From: Pomphorhynchus laevis
Taxonomy: Eukaryota > Acanthocephala > Palaeacanthocephala > Echinorhynchida > Pomphorhynchidae
Length of the DNA stretch: 64,000 nucleotides
Reading direction: 5' to 3'
Assembly: GCA_012934845.2 (NCBI GenBank)
Contig: WNNJ02002296.1
Coordinates: forward strand, 62,001 to 126,000
The notes beneath the pieces are model-generated. The model did not search any database. It was not told the origin of the DNA and saw only the letters and a program-made list of their open reading frames with translations. This document shows positions 49,601 to 58,600 of the stretch, piece by piece. A program made the position numbers and the translations under genes. Position 1 is the stretch's first letter. The number at the start of each line of letters is the position of its first letter.

Positions 49601-52600
49601 TATATAAAAAATTAATAAAAAAATTGAAATTTAAAATAAAAATCATTTTTATGAATTGACTAATAAATAACATACGTTGTATCAGAATAAGGATTAGAGG
49701 TCATCAGGATGAACGGCTATGTTATCAGGTTTCGGATCCTAACTCCTCTACCCAACATAGAAGCCTGGCCAAATACATTCTAATGACTTATTTCCTCTGA
49801 TTAAATTTGATTATCTGGTGTATCTTATTCTAATACAAAGTATATTATTTATTATCCATCCATAAAAAGTTACATCTTAAGAGTAACTTAAGAGTTAAAT
49901 TTATTCTTTATATTATTGTGTTGATTTATATATTTTATAATTTTAAAATTTATAAATTGAAATTTGAGATAAAAGTCATTTTTATGAATTGACTAATAAA
50001 TAACAGACGATGTACCAAAAAATGTGTCATCAAAAATGTCAATTGTAATAGACTGTACAGTTAACTTAACTTAAAATTAAGAAGCAAACTACAGATGACT
50101 AGTTTGATTAGAAATCAAATCAGCTGAGTCTACGTATTTAATATAATTATAAAATAAACAAAACATAATAATGCTAAATCAAAATTTAATAATTAAATAA
50201 TAAAATTAATAATTGTTTTTAGATTTTCTATAATTTAAATCAAGTTAAAATAAAAAATTGAAATTTAAAATAAACGTCATTTTTATGAATTGACTAATAA
50301 ATAACAGACGTTGTATCAGAATAAGAATTAGAGGTCATCAGGAGGAACTGCTATGCTATCAGGTTTCGGCCCCTAACTCCTCTACCCAACATAGCAGCGG
50401 GGCCAAATACATGCTAATGATGTATTTCCTCTGAAATAACTATCTAGTATCTTATTCTAATACAAAGTATATTATTTATTCTCCATCCATAAATATTTTC
50501 CGCTGATGATTTTAAATTTATTTTTAATATTATTGTGTTGATTTATATATTTTACTATTTTCTGCTTTATGTTATTTTTATAGTAACCTAGTTTGAAATA
50601 TGTATCTATTAAATTATTTAAATGATTTTGAAGAAAGCCAATATCATTACAAATTGTTGCAATTCTTAAAATTTCATTATTTAATGTATTATATTTTATA
50701 TTATATGGTATGCATGAATGCTCATGCAAAAATATGTTTCTTGTAAATTTAAATATGTCATCTTTACGATATAAATTAATAGTAGTTTTAGTTAATGTTA
50801 ATTTAATGTTCATATCTAGATATACACCTTCTTTATCATTAATATTGGTTTTGTTAAGAATAAGGCTTTCTGGATAAATGTGCTCACTAATTGAATAAAA
50901 ATTATTAGAATTAAATACACATATATCATCAATGTATCGAAACATAGTACAAAGTATATTATTTATTATCCATCCATAAAAATTTGCCACTCAAGAGTTT
51001 GAATTTATTCTTTATATTATTGTGTTGATTTATATATTTTACTATTTTCTGCTTGATGTTATTTTTATAGTAACCTAGTTTAAAATATGTATCTATTAAA
51101 TTATTTAAATGATTTTGAAGAAAGCCAATATCATTACATATTGTTGCAATTCTTAAAATTTCATTATTTAATGTATTATATTTTATATTATATGCTATGC
51201 ATGAATATAATATTTTACGTTCAATTCCGATTGAACGTAAAAACATATTATTACGCTATAATTATTTATAGCGTAACTTTTAATTATTCGCAGATTATTT
51301 TGAATTATTAGCGCTATGTTTTGAATTATTCGCAGATTGGTGTTCATATAGCCGATGTAAGCTATTTTGTGCGTCCCGGAACCGCAGTTGACAATGAAGC
51401 TAGGAAACGATGCACATCTGTGTATTTGGTTGATCAAAGAATAGATATGCTACCAACTATATTAAGTACAAATCTATGCTCACTTCGAGAACGTGTTGAC
51501 AGGTTTGTTATTTTATTTTTAGTTCATTTTAATTTTAACTCCTTGTTAACTTTTTACCTTATTCTTTTCCAAATTCTTTCTATCTAGACTTGCATTTTCA
51601 GTCGTATGGGAACTTAATTCCGATATTGAAGTTGTAAACACTCGTTTTCATCGCTCCATTATTCGCAGTCGTGTATGTTGCCGTTTTGTGAATTCGAATT
51701 TTCAATATTTTTCAATTACTTTTTATTTGAGGTAATTTTAGGTGATTTTAATCACATTAAAATATTTCGTGATTTTAATCTCATTACATTTTAATTAATT
51801 AATTAATTAAATTAATTAATTAATTCATATTATTAATCTTATCGCACTTTAATAAAAATATATTTTATTCATTACTATTATTTTTTAATTTTATCTTTAT
51901 TTTTATTTTTATTTCGATATACAGTTACTTTTTATTTTAGGTAATTTAAGTGATGACAATTTAAATCTTTGTGATTTTAATTAAATATAGAAATCAATTA
52001 CTTTTTATTAAAATAAATCTTAGCTTAAAAATTATCTCAAAGATTTCACAATCTTTGAGATAGTAATCTTATCTCAAAGATTTCACAATCTTTGAGATAG
52101 TAATCTTATCTCAAAGATTTCACAATCTTTGAGATAGTAATCTTATCTCAAAGATTTCACAATCTTTGAGATAGTAATCTTATCTCAAAGATTTCACAAT
52201 CTTTGTAAATCTTATCAGAGGAAATAAATCATGAGCACGTGTTTGACCCTGCTGTTACGTGGGGTAGAGGAGTTAAAGTCCGAAACCTGATAGCATAGCA
52301 GTTCCTCCTGATGACCTCTATTTGTTATTCTGATACAACGTCTGTTATTTATTAGTCAATTCATAAAAATTGATTTTTAAATTTCAATTTTTCGTTTTAA
52401 CTTGATATAAATATAAATTGTATTAAAATGAGATACACTAGATAATCAAATTTAATCAGAGGAAATACGTCCTTAGCACGTATTTGGCCTTACTGTCACG
52501 TTTGGTCGATGAATAGTTGTTAGGCCGATGCCTGATAGTATTGCAGACTGAATGTAGTCTATGTATGGTATACTTAGTTAACTGATATGACTTGGTATCT

Positions 52601-55600
52601 TCATATTTAAGCAATGTTTGATATTTTTGATATTTTCAAAATGACTTTTTAAATTTCATTTTTTTGTTTTAACTTGATATAAATTAACTTGATATAAATT
52701 ATAGAAAATCTAAAAAAATTATTAATTTTATTATTTAATTATTAAATTTCGATTTAGCATTATTATGTTTTGTTTATTTTATAATTATATTAAATACGTA
52801 GACTAAGTTTGCTGATTTGATTATCACACTTTAATTTAAATATATTTTATTCATTACTAATATTTTTTTAATTATATCTTTATTTTTATTTTGTAATTTT
52901 TATATTTTTAGTTTAAATTTTTAGTTAAATTCCACAATTGTAATTAATAAATTCTAATTAATTGTATGAATATGTATTATCAGTATTGATTTTTATAAAA
53001 AGGAAATACTTATTTAAAATAAATATTTATTTTCAATGTATTTTTAATTAAAAATTGCTGATTTTGATCCAATATTTAAATTCGGAATTTCGATTGATAT
53101 ACAAAAATTCATTTCATATGTTGCTATCAACCAAAAGTACTATCATCAAAACAAATTTCTTTATCAAAGATGAACAAATTGTACGGTGAACAGATGATAT
53201 TTTTAATATTTTTAAACTTGCTTAAAAACAGATATACTTTAATAATAAATTTAAATACTATATTTTAACTTAAAATATACTTCAAAAAGTATATTAACAG
53301 CTTCAAATAGCTTTATCTGTACTTTCTTTCAAGCGTTATTTATTAAAAAATTAAAGAAACAGAATAATATATTTAACAAAGCATATTAACAGCTTCAAAT
53401 AGCTTTATTTGTACTAAATATCTACTTTCTTTCAAGCGTAATAAACTTAAATTTCTTGATTTATTAATGTATTACTTAATTTATAAAATTATTCTTTGTT
53501 CATTGTTCAACGTGGAAACTTGAACCTTAAAATTCCTTAGACAGTAAACGCTATTTATTAAGATTTAATAGATCTGCTTTTCATGATTGTTAAAACACTT
53601 CTCTCATAACAATTCGGTCGTTTTGTGGTTGTCTTTCATACATCGTTATATTGGGACTTCATTGCATTTAACAGTTTTGTTGTATATAAAGGCGGCCTTG
53701 GAATATGGACAGGCTCAAATGATAATTAATGACCCTTCAAGATGTGATGACTTGGCAGTAGCGTTACGACATATGAATCGTATTGCCAAAGTTTTGCGAA
53801 AGCGGAGGATGGATAAAGGGTATGTTATATCTATAGTACTATTCTTTTCTTACTGATACAGTTTAGTGCGTTATCCTTGGAATCACCGGAAGTCCGTTTC
53901 GTATTAGATAGCGAAGGTGGTGATCCACTTGAAATGCTTAACAAAGAAATTTGGTAAACTATATTTGAAGACATAAAACTTTATATGAATTAATACATTA
54001 AAAATATATTAAAATTAATATCCATGCAATTTTTTTAATAATTATTAATTATTAATGTTAAATAAAAATAGTAATTAATTGTAAAGTAATTGATCATTTA
54101 AATTATTTAAAATTACAGCCATTTTAATATTAACTTTTAATCACAACTTTGCAACTCTGTGGATTTTTTCATTTTAATATTAATTATCAGAACAGTAATT
54201 AATTACGTGTTCTGATAATTATCAGAACAGTTAAATCTATAAGACTACTAATCAGATAAGGTAACTAAGTCTACGTATATTAAATTATTTATAAATTGAG
54301 CATAATGATAAATAAAAATAAAATAATAAATAATAAATAATTATAGATAATACATAACCAGAAGGTCTTTCAAAAGCTGACAGACGCGAGTGGAAATAGG
54401 CGAATGGGTTATAGAGGTTCCCGGAAGCAGACCTCGTGAATTGAGGATATCCGTAACCTAAAAATTTCCTACTCCTGAAACCGCCCCAGGTAGGAATTGG
54501 CTGAGGAGAAAAGTGGCTGTATAATTGGGATCGGATAGTCACTATTCCACTCTCTTTATCAAGACCTATCAATTCAACTAACTGAGTATACGTATTTAAT
54601 ATTAGAATAAAATAAAAAATTAATAAATAAAAATAAATAAAAAAATAATGCTAAATCAATAAATCAAAATTTAATAATTAGATAATAAATAATTATAAAT
54701 AATTGTTATAAGATTTTATATAATTTATATCAAGTTAAAATAAAAATTGAAATTTAAAATAAAAGTCAATTTTTATGAATTGACTAATAAATAACAGACG
54801 ATGTATTCAAATAAGGATGATATAAAATAGGAATTAGAGGTCATCAGGAGGAACTGCTATGCTATCAGGTTTCGGCCCCTCTTCCTCTACCCAGCATAGC
54901 AGCGGGGCCAAATACGCGCTAATGACGTATTTCCTCTGATGACGTTGTATCAGAATTAGGATTAAAGGTCATTAAAAGAACTTATATGCTATCAGGTTTA
55001 TATCAGTTTGTAGAAATATTCGATGTATTCGAATAAGGATTAGAATAAGCATGTATTTTTATACATCCTTGTATAAAAATAAAAAAATAAAAATAATGCT
55101 AAATAAATAAATGAAAATTTAATAATTAGAATATAAATAATTATAAATAATTGTTATAAGATCTTATATAACTTATATCAAGTTAAAATAAAAATTTAAA
55201 ATTTTTAATAAAAGTCAATATTTATGAATTGACTAATTAATAACATACGATGTATTCGAATAAGGAATATATGTCATCTTAGGGAACTAATCAAGTTAAC
55301 AAGTATATGCCCCTATTTATCGACCCAGCATTGCAGCGGGGCCAAATACATGCTAATAAAAGTTTAGTGCTTCAAATGCACTGTTTCCAAGAAAATCAAA
55401 TTTCGAATCGGTTATTATCTTAATAAAAGTGTATGGATTGTATAAGTATATACATAGGGCATACTGGACGTACGCTAAAAACAAGATTAGGAGAGCATAA
55501 GAAGGCACTCACTACATCAGCGCAGTCGTCATTAGCAGACCATGCTCACCAAACTGGTCATGACATCGACTTTGACGATGTGTCAGTTTTGATTTCCGAA

Positions 55601-58600
55601 CCTAACTTAAAACGCCGATTAGTTATGGAGCCAAACGAATTTGAATTAATTCATCGAATAATACAAGGTTTGAGTAAGCAAATGTAGTGTTTAAATTGCG
55701 ACACAGCGTGTGCTATTTTAACATAAATGCATCTGAAGTTGGTGAAAATGAACACAAATTGTGCTCTCTAATGTACTTTAAGTATATAATATCCCTTTTT
55801 GGATTTGTTTAGTCATTTTGTATTATGTAAGCAGAAGTCAGAATATCATCAGAACAAAAGTACAATTTGTTTGGACAAATTGTACTTATTTTTCTAATGA
55901 TTATTGCAGTAGCTTTCAAAATATAGAAATAATTTTGTGTTTGTTGCTTCATATAGAATTATTAATTCCACATAAGCGATTATTGCATATACGAAAAAAT
56001 ACTTTGTTAATAGGTGTCTTCAAGTTAAAGAATAGTCAACTGGCAATTATTGGTTGAATATTATTTACTTACAATTGAATAATCCTTGATAATAACTTTG
56101 AGTTATTGTCATATATACGATTGAAAATCCTTCATTGACATCGAAATATTAGATCTAAATTGAGAGATACGATTGAACATCCTATATAATCTAATGACAA
56201 TTGGATACACATCTTAACGATGATAAAACAACAATATGGTGATGCTGTTTATAGGGACATTAGGTACCTTGCATTAATGGAAATTAAACTTTTGAGAAGT
56301 ATCAAAATCCTTCTTGGACAATTGTCTGAATAATAATGTTATTCCGATTTGTGCAAAATTTAAAAGTAGCATACGCTACTTCCACGGTTCAACATAAAAA
56401 ATGATATTTCAGAAACAACTGCTCAAGTTTTCAATGAGAAATGAATTAACAATTTCAAAAATGCTCAATAGAATGATAAAATGCATGTCTTTTCTGTATT
56501 TCATGTCTCACGACTTTTTAATCCATACAAACTTTTATTCGTAATGGAACTACTAAGGTAAGTGACATCATCAAGTTAAATCACGATAAGAAACTAGCCA
56601 GGCTCATTAATTCGTAGTAAGGTTAATGCAATCGTAACGACATCTAAGTCCTCAGTCGTGATTAATAAAATAGTTATTGCCATAAGTGTGTTAGATTAAT
56701 GTATCATCTCACAAACTATGAATTTGACGTTATCACTACAATATGCGGTTCCAGTCTGATATTGTTGCAATTAGTCATTTAGACATCGGAATTTAGTTTA
56801 TTTCATAAATTCTATTACTTAGTTGATGTTATTTATTTCTATTTAAAATTAATTTTAAATAGGAACTTTGCAATTTAGACGAATTTATAATTCATTTCAT
56901 TTTAGCGAAACAAACCATCTAATTGAAGAATTTATGTTGCTTGCTAATATATCTGTGGCGAATAAAATATATTCGGCATTTCCTAATTGTGCTTGTCTAC
57001 GTCGGCACCCAGAGCCGAGTTCTGATTCATTTGAGCCACTAGTCAAAGCAGCACTTTCTCGTAAAATCAGTATTGATATTAGCAGTGGGAAAGCACTTGC
57101 TGATTCATTAGACAAAGCTATTATAAAGGATCACTCTTATTTCAACCTTATGCTTCGAATGTTGACAACACGCTGTATGACGCAGGCCATTTACTTCTGC
57201 AGTGGTAAAATTAAACAACAAGACTTTAGACACTATGGCCTTGCCTCTGAAATCTACACACATTTCACCAGTCCAATCCGCAGGTTATTATTAGATTGTT
57301 TAATTGTTTAAATTCTTTCCGATTTAATAAGTAATAAAAAATAATAAATATAAAATTTAATTAATAAATAAATTAATGAAATTTACTTTTATTAAAGTAA
57401 TCTTATCAGATTACATTCAATAAATTGGTAATATTATAAATTCTTCAAATCGTACTAGTTATCGTATTCAATTCTTTCGGGTTCAATAAATAAAGAAAAA
57501 AATAAATATAAAATTTAATTAATAAATAAATAATAATGAAATTTACTTTTATTAAAGTAATCTTATTATATTACATTCAATAAATTTGTAATATTATAAA
57601 TTGTTCAAGTCGTACAACAGTTATAATTCAGCTATTATAGTAGTATTAATATATACTACTTAGCTATTATATAGTATTAATACTATAATACTATATTAAT
57701 ATATAGTATATTATATAGTATATACTATAGTATTATATTAATAGCGTTTTAAAACTTCGCATGTTTTTTAATCAATTTTTATTTTTGCTGAAGTATACGA
57801 TGAAGTATACTAATAAATGAGTCCCGAAGCGTGGATAGAATCCACGAATTTATACTAATAAAGAACACAATTTGTCAAGTTTTGTTCTTCAAAATTTTAA
57901 AACATTTATTATTTTTTATTTTAAGCATTCATCAGAAGAATAGTAACGTATTAAATGTCTTTGTTAATCTGTATAATAAACTAATAAAAGGTTAATTAAA
58001 CAAAAACTGAGTTGGAGCTTGTAAGCATTTTGAACTATTAGAAACTTGACAATGAAGAGTGAACCTACTTAATCATCTTGTACCCATACGTCTTTCAACA
58101 ACGCGACTTTGTGGCTTTGACATGTACTTACAATAATTGAGCATGCCCTCTCAATAGAGAGTGCATGCTCGAGGTTTGAACATGGAATTTTCAGTTCACA
58201 CGCTTGCAAAATTCGGCCACGCGGGTCCGATTAATCAAAAATAAATGGTGTTTAAATATTTAAATATTAAATATGCCATTTATATTGATAATCTTATTTA
58301 TTAATTTAATAAATTTAATTATTAGTATAATAGTTATAATTTAAATTATTATAAAGTAATTTATAGTTTTTTATTAATAATTTAATTTTATTGATTTTGA
58401 TTCATAAAATTATCATAACTTAAAAATAGGTACGCTGACATCATTGTACACAGATTACTTGCATGTGCAATACATATCGATTCAATGAACGATCCGTTAT
58501 TGTTTAATGCTGACGACATGGAATCAATGTGTAACATTATGAACCAGCGACATCGACACGCTCAACAAGCATCTCGGGATTCTGTTCACATCAATTCTCT

